The notes under the pieces were generated by a model. The model saw only the letters and a program-made list of their open reading frames with translations, ran no database searches and had not been told where the DNA came from. Source: Hortaea werneckii (taxonomy: Eukaryota; Ascomycota; Dothideomycetes; Mycosphaerellales; Teratosphaeriaceae). From it: a stretch of DNA of 64,000 nt. Shown here piece by piece: positions 9,593 to 22,299 of this stretch. The number at the start of each line of letters is the position of its first letter. The first letter of the stretch is position 1. The DNA lies in contig JBAOKB010000037.1 of the NCBI GenBank assembly GCA_037044905.1, forward strand, positions 930,001 to 994,000. Reading direction: 5' to 3'. Both the position numbers and the translations under genes were made by a program.

Positions 9593-12441
9593 ATGACCTC
9601 GCCACCGCAATCTACAGATCGTCCACCGTTTGTTTGTCAAGTTTGTCAGAGGCAATATGAGCGGTACACAACATCCTCAATGGCTACTATGCGTGAGAGC
9701 GGAGATGCTGATGCTTACTAAGATACGACCACTTAAGCCGACATCTCGACTCTCGTAAGCACATTCCAACTCTTCATGATTCGCAAATCTGTTCTCAAGT
9801 CAGTCGTGTGTAGATCGCAATGAGCGTAAGTTCCGATGCTCTGAATGCCCTCGGGCGTTCAACAGAAGGTATGGTGCATCACCCTTTCTTATCCGAATAA
9901 GCGTGTCTTGTTGACCCGTGCCCTAGGGATCTTCTTCTCCGGCACCAAGCAAATCATTCTAAGAGCGAGACGCTCGGTGCAAGGAGTCCTGGGTATCTCA
10001 ATCGAAGGGCCGTCAAGGCTTGTGATGCCTGTGTCACTTCCAAGCTCAAATGCGATAATGGACGACCCTGTCAACGTTGTTCCAAAAGACGGATTCCTTG
10101 TCACACGGAGTCCCTCGATCGAGCAGAGAATCCGACCTGCCATAGTGCACTAGTCAGTGATCTGTGGAATCAAACCGGTCAGACAGAAAATTATCCGACA
10201 CAAACTTCTCTTGGAACCGTACAGAACGATGATTCTAGTGAAAGTTTCCTTCCATCTCAGGTGGCTGCAGGCACTTCTAAAGCCGATCTCTTGTGGACAC
10301 CAGCCGCAAACGAGATTGGCATTGATGCTGATGTCCCATCCTTCTTTGGACATATAATGGCCCCAGGGGGTTCCGAACTTGGACCGCTTGACGCCTTCCA
10401 ACTACCGCCGGATATAAGCAGCGTTTTGCCAGATCAGGATTGGCTGGGCGATTTTGACATCTTCGGCGCAGACTTTATACCTGCCGTCGACAACGCATTC
10501 GCAGCACCTCCCGTCGACATTCTGCCGCAACAGTATCAAGCTCAGCCGGATGGCGTTACAGAGGAGAACGTTGAAGGGCATTCTTCTCACCGCTTGAATC
10601 AGGCAGATCACGCTCGGGAGCGGCATGCTATTTTCAAGCGTTCGCCGTGGCTCTGGATTCCTGAGCGTAATTCCAACGCCTTCACTGAGCATAATCGCAT
10701 TCAGCTGGACGAGGGCCATCTGCAATCGGCTACTTCACCACATCAGCCGTTTGCGGAGACCCTTTCCATCCCTGATCGACTCTCGCAAAGCTCCAGAGAC
10801 CGGATTCTTCAGCTGATTGTTCGAACGGCAAAGTCGCAGATATGCATTACCTCCTTCCCGTCTGCAGATTGTTTGGACCTCCTGATTAAGATGGGAATTG
10901 CGAAAAAGTTTGAGACCGATGCCTGGATACACCCTTATACATTCAAGTCGGAAGATTGTAGACCAGAGTTACTGACTGCTTTGGTAGCTGCTGGTTGTGT
11001 ATGCTTTGGGGTAAGTCTTTCAACTGAGAAAGGGCCTAGATCAACTCAGATTGACTTTGAGCTATAGGTCAAGACCGTCTCTAGAACAGGTTTAGTTTTG
11101 TTAGAAATTGTCCGAGTTGCCCTCAGCCGCGTGATCGAAGAAGACAATTCGGCAGGTCGTGACATCCAGTGGCTTCAAGCGTCGATGATATGGCTGGACG
11201 TAGCAGCCTTTTGCGGTTTCAAGCGCAAGATGGAGGTAGCAGAGAGCAATCTCCAACCACTCATCACGGCAATGAGACGTTATGGAAAGTTTGACAGAGT
11301 GGCATACAGCCCAATTACGCCATCGGCCGCAGACTCAGCTTCTCAGCTTCATGAGACATGGCTGCAATGGGTCGAAGCGCAATCTTTTTGCCGCCTGGCA
11401 CACCATTTATTCGAGCATGATACGTTCATGACATTAACGAAGCATCGCAACCCTTTGCTATCATATGCAGAGCTCTCGCTCCCACTGCCGGCGTCTCGTG
11501 CATTGTGGTTGGCTCCCTCTGCTGATGACTGGAGAACCGTCTACCTGGGGCTGCAATCTCCATCGCATCGACAAGCTCCTTCATTGCGCTCAATTCTGGC
11601 TGACAGTGGGATCATGCGATGTATGATTCCAGAAGTGGATGTGCAGGTCGCTACAAGCACGTTCCTCTCCGGTGTTGCAGCTCAAGTTTGGGAGCACGGC
11701 AAGCTTGTATCGTTGCATGCCAACGGCGGAGATGATTCTGATGCAACGGCCAGACTGTGGAATCAATCTCGGCACGAAAAGCTCTGCGATGTCCTCCATG
11801 CGTCAGAGCTGAGCACCAATGTAGCGACCTTCTCGACTGCGTTATTAAGGCACTTCCTACTTATGACTTTGCACGTCAATCTCGACAACATCATGCGCTT
11901 TGCAGGAAAATGTGGCGAAGCTGAAGCACAACAAGCATATCAGGCCTTAGTGATATGGCTACCGACGAAGCCTGCGAGACTTGCGCTGTGGCACGCCGTA
12001 CAAGTTGTTAGAGCAGCAAGAGATGCGGCGCCCTACCAGCTGAGGGGTTGCGATGCTTTCCTCACATGGCATGCAGTCTCGTTGATGTGGGCCTATGGGA
12101 TGTTGCAGCAGAACGTCGCTCGCCGCACTGCTCGGTCGTCTCCTGTGCCGGACAGTACCACCTTAGAGGCCTCTGCACCACCGTCTCAAAAGCGGCTCGT
12201 GTTTCTCGATGGCGAAAGGTCAGCGGAAGTAGATGACTTCCTTTACCGGAATGATGGCATTCCTTGCATGCGATTACTAGATTCTTCGCACACCGTGTGC
12301 AGTCTACACAAAGCGCAAAATGTAATGACGATTGGCATTGAAGTACTGGAGCGCAACTGTCCAGGTGAAGGAAGAGTGGGCATGCCGCAAATGATTAAAA
12401 GTCTTTGCGATCTTATGGAGGAGCTGGGAAAGCTACGTTGA
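9593..12441 (+). CDS. Transcription factor with two C2H2 fingers plus a Zn2Cys6 cluster
   Basis: Five exons, 9593-9663, 9723-9754, 9814-9868, 9927-11010 and 11068-12441, give 871 residues with all phases matching. Two C2H2 fingers lie at about residues 14-60 (C-x2-C-x12-H-x3-H twice: CQVC...H...H and CSEC...H...H). They are followed closely by a binuclear zinc cluster at about residues 75-105 (CDAC, LKC, RPC, CQRC, IPC, with spacing 2-6-5-2-6). The long remainder is helical and resembles the fungal-specific transcription factor region, with an acidic, aromatic stretch around residues 190-220. The first four exons are tiny and encode the DNA-binding part. It sits between the FAD monooxygenase and an MFS transporter on the same strand, so a role as local pathway regulator is likely but inferred. 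Confidence 0.88.
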
Positions 12442-12883
12442 ATGAAGCGACGACGAAGATCAATGAAATTTGAAAATCATGATCTTATGAATAATGATAG
12501 CGTTCATATCGCGCTACTCTGCCATACATGCTGTCAAACACATCACTCTACTGTTTTTTCATTCCTTTTTGATGAGTAAGCTGTAACAAGTGGGGAAATC
12601 GTGATGTCCGGTTCACTCCTGCCTCCTGCCTTGTCGGGTGGCTATTATACAGTTCAGCCCTCAGAAGTAGCTAAATAGGCGAGAGGCTAGCCGAGACTGC
12701 CTGTCACAATCATCAAGTGCTGTTGCCCCGCATACAGGAAACTGCTTTGTCCAAGTCATGGCTGAGGGTGTGAGTGCCTGGCTCTAGTCCATTCCTGCAC
12801 TGGATTTTTCCTATTGATAAGTTCTCTTTATAACACCCCTACAGCAGATTGAGCCGACGGAAGAATCAAGCCTCATCTCCAAC
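12442..12883. promoter_or_regulatory. Intergenic promoter of the MFS gene with TATA-like box
   Basis: 440 bases without a gene. CTTTATAAC at 12827-12834 lies about 50 bases before the ATG at 12884 and resembles a TATA box, set in a pyrimidine-rich stretch. Confidence 0.4.
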
Positions 12884-14624
12884 ATGGAGCGCCTGTCTAG
12901 TGGTCAGATAGTGAACAGTTCCAAAACTGGCACCGTAAACTCGCTGGCCGCGAGGCACAAGAGGCGACCGAAAGTGAGCACAATCTCAGCTTCATCGAAG
13001 CTATCAAACTGTATCCAAAGGCAGTAGGATGGAGCATCTTCTTCTCTTTGGGGTAAGCTATCTTGCAAGAAAGCCGACAGTCCTTTGCGACTGACTGGCA
13101 GAAACAAGGGTTATCATGACCGCTTTCGACCCGCAGCTCCTAGGAAACCTCTACGCTACACCAGCTTTCCAACGAGACTTCGGCTACTTCTACGACGGAT
13201 CTTATATCGTGTCGGCGCCGTGGCAGACCGGACTATCCATGGGCAATCCCATCGGCCAAGTGGTCGGGGCCTTCTTCGCCGCATACCCAATGGAATGGTT
13301 CGGGCGCAAGAGGACCTTTGGCGCAGCCGTAGTCTCGACGTCTGCTTTCATATTCATCCAATTCTTCGCCAGATCGCTGCCGGTTCTCCTGGTCGGCGAG
13401 TTGCTGGTGGCTTGGTGCTAGGCACTTATGCGACCATTGCTCCCACTTACGCTTCTGAAGTCTGTCCGGTGGCCTTGAGAGGCGTCTTAACCAGCTATAT
13501 CAATTTGTGCTTTGTCTTAGGTCAGCTTATCGCAAATGGTATTACTGCTGGGACTTCTCGGCTCGAAAGTCATTGGGCTTACAGTGCACCTTTCGCCGCG
13601 CAATGGTTCTGGCCTCTGGTGATTTTGATCGGTTGGCCGTTTGCTCCTGAGAGCCCGTAAGTGTGACTCTGCCTTGATTGCCTTGACTGTGAACACATGA
13701 AGTCTTTTCTAATAAACATCATACAGCTGGTGGCTTGTCCGCAAGGGCAGAACCGAAGATGCGGAAAGGTCACTCCGTCGTCTTGCATCCGCGAAGGTTG
13801 ACGTTAGACCGACGTTGGCAATGATCGCTACAACAGACCAGCTCGAACAAGAGTTGGAGGCTGGTACGACCTATAGAGATTGCCTGCAGAAGGCCAACCT
13901 CAGACGCACCGAAATTGCGGTCGGCGTCTACTGCATCCAGGTGGTCTCCGGTGTCTATCTTGTCGGCTATGCAACCTACTTCTTCGAGCAAGCAGGACTA
14001 CCAGTAAACAGGGCCTTTGATATGGGTATCGGTTTTCTCGCACTTGGAGTGGTGGGTACAATCCTCTCTTGGGTGTTGCTCGTACGCTTCGGCCGCCGTG
14101 TAATATACAATACGGGCCTGGGCTTGCTCATCCTTCTATTGTTCCTAATCGGCATACTGGACTGCATACCCAAGTATGAGAACCACACGAACTGTGATCT
14201 GGGCTCAGTCTTCGCTAATGCTAGTCTGGAACTTCTGTTACGATTTCTCAGTTGGCCCTATCTGCTTCGTGATCCTCTGCGAGGTATCGGCTACGAAATT
14301 GCGATCCAAGACAATAGCGCTGGCCACGGCTGCACAAGCACTGCTCGGTATAGTGATGACCATCGTGATTCCATGTAAGTTGATAAGACTTTATCATCTG
14401 AAAACAGATGAAGAAGTCCTGACTTCTGCTTAGATATGATCAATCCAGATGAGGCAGACTTGCGAGGGAAAATGGGATTTTTCTTCGGCGCTTTATCCGC
14501 GCTGGGGCTTGTCTGGTCGTTCTTTAGAGTGCCAGAGACCCGTGGCAGAACGTACGAAGAATTAGACATCATGTTCTCCCGCCGAGTGCCTACTCGACAG
14601 TTCAAGAGTTGGCGGATGGACTGA
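12884..14624 (+). CDS. MFS sugar-porter family transporter, alpha-glucoside-permease-like (three frameshifts)
   Basis: Plasma-membrane sugar transporter family, about 518 residues after correction. Exons are 12884-13052, 13109-13656, 13727-14374 and 14434-14624. Family signs include the N-terminal ESEHNLSFIEAIKLYPKAV, FDPQLLGNLYATP, the loop motif EWFGRKRTFG, the post-TM6 PESPWWLVRKGR and the C-terminal PETRGRTYEELD. Three one-base breaks interrupt the frame: a missing A in the run at 12923-12926, a missing G at 13406-13407 and an extra A at 14190-14191. Correcting them makes the spliced length divisible by three. The context of monooxygenase and regulator suggests uptake of the pathway substrate or a glycoside of it; the true substrate cannot be told from sequence. 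Confidence 0.85.
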
Positions 14625-15220
14625 ACAGCGATTGTTCCACCGCAATTGATCAGTAGGCGGATCGGCGTTAGAGTTGAGGACTTCATCAACATAGACGCTC
14701 GATATTGTTAGCTCGTATGGATCCATCCGATATCACTGTAGTGTCGAGATGCATCAACGGCTCTCCGCAGTGGTGTATCACATTGCGGAAGTGTGCATGA
14801 CTCAAGCTTTCCATAGCAGCAACTGGCAGGGTTGCCAGGATGAAACGCCACTCGATCAAGCCACGGCACGTGCGTAGCTCAGACGGCTCTAGACCCGATT
14901 GCCGATGACTTGCTGTGACGCGAATCTCCAGAAGCTGCCCGACACCTGCCCTTCCTTTCCTGCTCAACCTGTCGGTGCTGTCCATCGCTCATCGCTCACT
15001 TTGCGGAGCGCAAACCGCATACTCCAACGCCAGGTCACCGAGAACTGTAGTGCTGTGGACTCTCACGTGGACATGGTACTGAAGTCGACTCTCGAGGCGC
15101 AAGCGTCCTAAACCTTGCCACCTGCCGAAGCTCGACACCGCAAATGACCGCTACCCTTGAGTTTCCTTGTGAAGCACAAACTGCGTTCGGTCTTGACCTG
15201 GATTGCGGCGAATCACCAAA
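14625..15220. other. Intergenic stretch, no supported gene
   Basis: About 600 bases between the transporter and the Btz gene; I see no coding signal or clear regulatory motif. Confidence 0.5.
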
Positions 15221-17432
15221 ATGGCGGCAGGGCGCACTCTAAGATCGCTGGTGTCTCGGCGCCGGCGCGCAGGCAGCGAAGGAGAAGATGAGGAAGGCCC
15301 GGTGATTGTCAATGATTCGCAGAGCGAAGGATCCGTACACGAAGGATCCGTACTGAGCGACGCCGAGGACGACGACGTCAGTACCGCGGACGATACCAGT
15401 AGACGTGGCGCTTCTCCGCTCGCAGTAACTTCCCAATCGGCGGTGGAGGTAGCGAATGGCGCGAATCCACCAAAAAAGGCGCGCAACAAGCCGAAAAGCA
15501 AGAAGGTGAAAGAGCAAAAGACTCAGCCTGATGGCTCGTTGCAGCAGCCTTCGCCGCCAGCACAGGCTGGTAACTTCAAAGCGATGGCCGACACGGAAGC
15601 GATGATGAAGGGGCTGCGAATTGGGCAAGATGACCAGCAAGAGGTGATCGACTTCGAAGGCGTAGGCCTGAATGGTAGTGTGGCGCGTGCAAATGACAAC
15701 GATATGGCGCCTGTAGTCGTCAACGGCAGTAACGATACACCTACGCAGCGGCAACGTCGAGATCACGAGGACTACAGAAAGAAGCGCGACGCTGACCCTG
15801 CGTTTATACCAAACCGTGGCAATTTCTTCATGCACGACACTCGAGGTCACTCTGGCGGTCAGGCTCCAGTCACGAGGGATGGATGGTCAGGCAGAGGGCG
15901 CGGAAGAGGCGGGCCAACCGTAGGCGGACCTTTCTCGCCAGCGAACCAAATGGTACAGAATCAACGTGCTGCTCAGCAACCATGGAAACATGATCTACAT
16001 GACACGATCAACGAAGAGCCCACTAATGGATCTGCGTCCGTAAAAAGGCCAGAGTCGCCTCATAGTCGTGACGTGGAGGATAATGCGCGGTTGTTCCCAA
16101 AAGCGCCATCAGCATATGGCCAAGGACAACATAGAATCCTGTCATTTTCCAGTACCACTTTGGTTGGCAAGGTCCAGATCAGAGTATTACTGCCAGGCAT
16201 GAATGCACCCATTACATTTTCGGAAGTGCCTTGGAAGAACTACATTAGGCTGCCGAATCACCGACCTCCTCTTCGCCGAGACAAACCCGTGCGCGTCTCA
16301 CTTCCTGATCGCGCACCGCAGTACATATTTCCTTCAACGGACCGTTCGTTCATCTTCATTCCCAGGCAGAATCGACCCGCCCAACAGGGCTTTCCACGTG
16401 GCTCGTACCAGAGGAGTGTGGGCGGGTATGGCTATTCGAGTCGGCGAACGAGCATGTATGGCGGCAGCATGTACGCTTCGAGTGTGGCCGCAAGCAGAAG
16501 GTCATCAATGGCCGCCATCTCGCGCGCCGATGCTTTCTCACCGACCTCGTTCGCAAGCGCTGCCGGCATGGGCCCTGCCAGCAGACCAGTCGTGCGGTTG
16601 CCACACGGTACACCTCACTTTTCAGCGGTCAACACGCCATCAGCTCCAATGTCGGGTCATCAAACACCGGTCATGCAGACTTACACATACCCCTTGCCGC
16701 AGCAACCGACCTTCCAAGGCACCCCGACAAGTACGGTGCATCAGCCGAGGCCGCAAAAGGCCATATCCGTGACCGGTATAGAATCGCCAGCACTGCTACA
16801 GCAACAGGACTCATCTACTGAGCCGCTGCCTTTCCAGAACCAGCTGCCGTCCCACATGGAGCAGCAGAATTATGCGCACCAGCAGCCGTACTTCTCGCCG
16901 CGACAGCCGCTCTCATACTCCTCTCAGCCGCAAATTGGGACCCCACTGTCTGGTATACCGGAGCAAGCTGTTCATGCACCCCACTTCCAGGCGCAAAATA
17001 TGCCGTACGGACAACCTCCTTACTATCCGCAATATCCGCCCCAGCAACCGTACTATTACTCGCCCCCGGGTCCCAAATGGTTATCAGCAAATGCCAATGT
17101 ACATGCCACCACAATCTTACATGATGCCACAGCCGATGCCTCCTCATCCGCCACATCAACCGGAACATCAACAGCACCACCAACACCAAGGTGCTCAGGA
17201 CCAAGATGCTCAACACCAGCAATCCCAGAGTGGTATGGTTGCTCAAGAGAGGAACGGGATGGTATTCTACGTCCCGCAGTCGGAAGCTCAGGATCAGGGT
17301 CAGGGATACCAACCGGCGGAGGGCTTTGTACCGTCTTACGCAATGCCTGGGCTGCCGCCACCTACACCTGCTCCTGATGCGAATTATTATTACCCACAGC
17401 CCATGTACCATGGTGCTCCGTCACAGCAGTAA
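15221..17432 (+). CDS. Btz/CASC3-domain protein (exon junction complex core partner)
   Basis: Single-exon gene of about 736 residues after correction. The Btz domain signature is visible around residues 180-220 (RRDHEDYRKKRDADPAFIP, then NRGNFFMHDTRG). In Barentsz/CASC3 this segment wraps eIF4AIII-MAGO-Y14 on spliced mRNA. The rest is low complexity: an acidic, Lys-rich N-terminus, an RG-rich patch (GRGRGRGG) and a long Pro/Gln/Tyr-rich C-terminus (YPQYPPQQPYYY). An extra base in the CCCCCGGG at 17062-17070 shifts the raw frame; the proper tail ends APSQQ at 17432. I take ATG 15221 as start (context AAAATGG) because upstream in-frame codons lack an ATG. It probably acts in nuclear-cytoplasmic mRNA metabolism; fungal roles are less studied than animal ones. 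Confidence 0.85.
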
Positions 17433-18446
17433 AGTCAAATTATTGCGTGCAAGCCTTTTTACGCTCGGATATGGACCATGATTGTTGGTGGCGACAAGGT
17501 GGATTGTCATCATCACATGCCGTTGAAGTGCCGTCCTTGAAGCAAGACAAGGAGATGCACGATACTGCGCGAAAAGGTCCTACCAGGCCCTCATATCACC
17601 CTCCTACATTCTTTTCTTTTGTTCAGAACTAATCACGAGTGTCGGAGGCTACGCCCTGGTACAATCGGACCCATATTTGGGCGTTAGGAGGACTGCAGAG
17701 CTGATGATCGTTGTTATGGGGAAAGGGTTTGAAGATGGCAGCAGCCATCATTTGAATAATCTTTGTTCGGACAGCACAGGCGTTGGATGGAGCTCAAAGA
17801 GGCGATTGAATGATTCTTTGCGTTTTGTGATTGTGAATTAGCATTTATACCCTGCGTCAATGCGTTTCTGACTTGATGGTTATGACCTTTCCTGGTTGCG
17901 CACTGCCTCAACTGGTGGTTTTTGTTGCCACTTCACTGACACACTTCTCAAGTTTACCACTTGGCCATCCGCTCTTGATGACAAACCCTCTCCATCGTCG
18001 CAGTGAATTGAAGAAAGGCGTCGTGTTCGCCTCCTTCTGGCGTCTTCGGCGACGCTGACGGAGCATTCCGGTGAGTCGTTTCATGTGACACAGCTTAGCC
18101 AAGCTGGCCCGTGCTTCCTGAGCTACGTCTCGCCGCGAAGGCAACCAGCAGCTCTCGTCACCTCTCATACGTCTTCCACTTCACTTACTCCCACTCATCT
18201 ACCTGCCGTTTGTCACATCCATCATTTGCCTCGTTCCTCATTCAAACAACTTCTGAAAGCTGCGTCAACCAGCGTGCTACAGCGAGAGCAATAGCGAGTA
18301 ATCGCTTATCGCTGACGAACCGCCGCTAACGTCACCGAGCCGGTGAAGCGTAGCCGAGCTTCCAGCTCCATCTATCCATCATCGGCCCCCGACAGCCTGA
18401 CTTCCATACCTACAGTCACCAAACGACCGCAGACATCATCGGCAGT
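17433..18446. other. Intergenic stretch, likely 3' UTR and NBR1 promoter
   Basis: About 1 kb without a supported gene. The last 300 bases are pyrimidine-rich, as common before highly expressed fungal genes. Confidence 0.45.
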
Positions 18447-21400
18447 ATGGCTGCAACGGGTCATCACAATGCGGTCCCACCTGACACGCTCATCACAATC
18501 AAAGTCTCCGTCAATGATAACCTGAAGAAGCTCAAGCTGCCACTCCGTGATCTGGGGGCAAATGTGCTGCCTGACAAGGTAAGTTCCAACCTGGAACCCT
18601 ACGCCGTGCTTCACGCCTCACCTGTACTTGAGCAGCTGCTGACGGATGGTATAGCTCCGCACCCTATTGAATATCAAGCCCGAGCAAGTCGTCGTCTTCG
18701 AGCGTTTCTCTGACTCTGCTGGCGGCTACATCACCCTTGACCCAAACAGCTCGCAGGTCTTCAAGACTCTCATTCGCGCAGCGAAGGCCAAGCTGAAGCT
18801 GCGTCTGAAGGCCACTGTGACTCCCATGGGGCCGCAAGAGCAAGAAGTAAACAAGGACCTCCCGCAGCACGCAACCGATCCAGTCATTGTCAGCTCGCCC
18901 GTTTACCAAGAGAGCCCTCGCGATTCCACGGCACTTGGATGTCGCTCGGTCGGCAGCGGTATCTTCCAGTTCCGCGAGGCTCGCAACTCTCAGACATTGC
19001 CTTCAAACGCCGATGAGGCTCAAGCATCTCAGCCTGCTGCATCTACCAACAAGGCCTTCTTCGATGGTCTTGCCAGCCAGACCAGCCTTCCCGTTCGTAC
19101 GAAAGAGCAGTCAGGCAACATTCTCATCAATAGCCTCGGCCACCCATGGTCAGTCTATTGCAACGCTTGCGATAAGGCTATGGCGGACGCACATTTCCAT
19201 TGCAGTATCTGCGACGGCGGCGACTACGATCTGTGCCAAGATTGCGTCGTATCTGGCAAGCTTTGCCCTGGTGAGGGTCACTGGCTCATCAAGCGTTCTA
19301 TCCAAGATGGCAAAGTCGTCAACAGCACTACTGAGCGCATCTCGCCACGTTCCGCTCGCGCGAGCAAGCCCATCAAGATCGAAGACTTGATGCAGAGTCC
19401 CAGCGAGGACAAGAAGGAGATGCCCGGATCTTTTGCAGACGAGACAAAGACCCTCACGGAGGAGCCGCAGATCCCAACCCGTACGTGCAACAGCTGTGTT
19501 GTTGTGTTGCCGGAGCGCGAGTTTGTCACTTGCACAACCTGCGACGACTTTGATCTGTGCATCAACTGTCACACCGGTGGCAAGCATGGTCATCATCCTG
19601 CTCACGGCTTCAAGCCAGCCACTGATGATACAGTGCTATCGCTCGCTGCCGAGACAATGCTCTCACCAGGTCGCAACGTTCGTCACAACGCCATTTGCGA
19701 CGGATGCGATAGCAAGATCTACGGCGTGCGTCACAAGTGCCTGAGCTGCCCAGACTGGGACTTCTGCGGCGAGTGCGTGAAGGATGCTCGCCACACTCAT
19801 CCACGTCACCGTTTTGCACCCATCTATAACCCGATTCCAGACCAATACGTCACGCCCGTCCGCCACTATGGCATCTTCTGCGACGGCCCACTCTGCAACC
19901 ACAAGAGTGACCAGTCCTACATCACGGGCGTCCGCTACAAGTGCGCTGTCTGTCATGATACCGACTTCTGTGCTTCTTGCGAAGCTTCACCTGGCAACCA
20001 CCACAACCGCACCCATCCGCTCATCAAGTTCAAGACGCCTGTCCGTAATGTGAGCATCACTACAGAGAACGAGGATATGCGTGGCAATGTGCGCATGATG
20101 GGCGATCGTCAGCAGGCGGCTGCACAGGGTATTGCCACGGAGGCTGGGGCACCCGTCGCCCTTCAAGGCAACGCTGCTTCACAGGTAAAGACCATGGCTG
20201 AGATCGAGCCTAGCGATGCTAAAGAGGCCCAGCCTATTCCGGTCTTCACGTTCGGAAGCAAGTCGGCCGGTGCAAGTGAGTCTGTCGCTCCCCACTCAGC
20301 ACTGCTCAACGCGCACTTCGTCCAGGATAGTATTCCCGATGGCATGACCATCGCGCCTGGCGCCCGCTTCACCCAGATGTGGACTTTGAAGAACCCCGGT
20401 CCGTACGCTTGGCCCGCTGGCTGTAGTGTCCGCTACACTGGTGGCGACAACATGCTCAATGTCGACAACGGTCATCCCTCGTCCGTCACCGATATCGCTG
20501 ATGCTACTGAGAGCAACGTCGTCGGTCGGGAGGTCCAGGTTGGCGAGGAAGCTGCATTCAAGGTCACGCTCAAGGCCCCTGCTCGTGAGGGCAAGAGCAT
20601 CAGTTACTGGCGCCTCAAGGCCGCTGACGGTACGCCATTCGGTCACCGGCTGTGGTGCGACGTTGATGTCAAGGCCCCCGCCATTCCATCATCGGTCGCT
20701 CCCAAGCCAGAGCAGCCAACCTTTGCGTCGCCGTTTGAGGCTGCCGAGAAGGCCCACACCTTGCGTTTGCAACAAGCGAACCTCCAGGCGCAGCGTCAAG
20801 CCCAGTTCCAGCAGATGATGATGGCGAGGCGTCAGCGCGATGCCCAGCTGCTTCAGCAACGCGAGATGATTCAACGCCAGCAGGCTGCCCAGAAGGCTCA
20901 GGAGCAGGCCCAGGAGTCAAACAGTGGTGCGCCACCTACCTATGAATCCTCTGAGAATCTGCACGCTCGTCTCGCCGGAATGCGTGCTGAGCAGCAGCGT
21001 CGCCGTGATGCTATGATGGCGCACTTCCGTGCACAGCAGACTCACGCCATGCAGGCGACTCCGACTTCGGCCTCTCCTGAGGCTGAGAGGGCTCGCAAGG
21101 AGGCGGCTAAGCAGCGTGTCGAGCATATCAAGGCCAAAATCATGCGTAACCGCGAGGAGCAGGCCCGTAAGGCCCTGGAGGCCCAGAGGGCCGCTGCTGC
21201 GGAGCAGAAGAACGCAGATGAGACTGAGAAGGTGAAGAAGATCATTGAAGAAGTGACCAAGTCTGTTGAGGAAGAGGAGCAGGTGCAAAAGGTGGCTGAT
21301 GAGGAGAAGTTGGAGGGCAGTCAGATGGTGTTCCCGAAGCTGGAGAAGGAAAGCCCAGCCTCGTCCACTTATCAGTCGGCCACCAGCTCTTCCATCAAGG

Positions 21401-21648
21401 GCAAGCCCGCCTACGTGGAGAGCGAGGAGGGTGAGATTGAGCGTGCTGCTACCCCTCGTACCGCTCCTGCTGCACCTGCCAGCGTCATCTCTACTATCGC
21501 CTCGCCCACTGTAGAGCGCGGCAACGACGATGACGAGTTCGAGGTTATGAGCGCAGAGGACAGCGAGGAGGAGGATGACGGTTTCCTTACAGATGAGGAA
21601 TACGACATCCTGGACGCCAGCGATGAGGAGACGGTTGCTTCCAAGTAG
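18447..21648 (+). CDS. NBR1: NBR1-like selective autophagy receptor (PB1, four ZZ, FW domain)
   Basis: Two exons, 18447-18578 and 18655-21648, encode 1041 residues without frameshift. The intron splits the N-terminal PB1-like domain (residues about 13-95; LITIKVSVNDNLKKLKLPLR, GGYITLDP). Four ZZ zinc fingers follow at about 206-255, 321-370, 387-435 and 447-500, each with CxxC pairs and the D-[FL]-C core (YDLCQDC, FDLCINC, WDFCGEC, TDFCASC). An FW/NBR1 domain lies at about 595-710 (APGARFTQMWTLKNPGPYAW). A long Gln-rich coiled-coil region spans about 720-880. The acidic C-terminus carries EEYDIL near residue 1025, a good Atg8-interacting (LIR) candidate, and FEVM slightly upstream. I see no UBA domain. 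The likely role is to bring cargo to autophagosomes or vacuoles. Confidence 0.9.
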
Positions 21649-22299
21649 CTGTCGAGGTTGGAAAGGGAAGGAGGATCAGATTGAATACGGACACACACGA
21701 CCACAGCTTTTCTCATGTTTTACTATGGCTATGTTTTGGGAGTAGGGAAGGGTGGCGTTGCGGGATGGTTTATGTGCTCCTAGCTCGTTCGGTCGAAAGC
21801 TAATGACTTCTCACGAATATTCAAGCTACCAATTATGCTTTTCACTAACCCTTTTCTTCTATCTTCGACGCTTTCAGTGATGTTGCTTTCTTACCATATG
21901 CGGCAAGTGCAGCTATGCCCATCCCAGGACGGCACGTGACAAGTCAGAAATGCCGAAGCATTGCCAAGTGGGGTTGTCTTCGACATCATCTTGCCCCATC
22001 ATCAACATGCAACTACGTCAAGCTGAAGAACATCACTGCGCTCAAATGTAGGAACTCTAGTAGGTACACATTCTATATTCTTCTCATTCTTATACATCGC
22101 TGTCAAAGGTAATCACTCTTGATCCCTCCAGAAGATCTAGATTTCCAAAAGATCAGCATCTTGTACGGCGGAATCTGTTTTAAAGCTCTCTAACTTCCAT
22201 CTCTTCGCCTTCAATCGTTTTCTGCTCCTTACACTACCCTACCTTGCCCTGCTTCTTCTCGAAACCACATCCTTTGAAACCGCCCGTCCCACAGCACCC
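21649..22299. other. Intergenic stretch, no supported gene
   Basis: About 650 bases covering the NBR1 3' region and the aldehyde dehydrogenase 5' region. I see no gene. Confidence 0.5.

Noticed and set aside
18111..18329. Short frames in the NBR1 leader
   Set aside because: They lie in a pyrimidine-rich 5' region without homology; possible upstream frames, but nothing to support translation.
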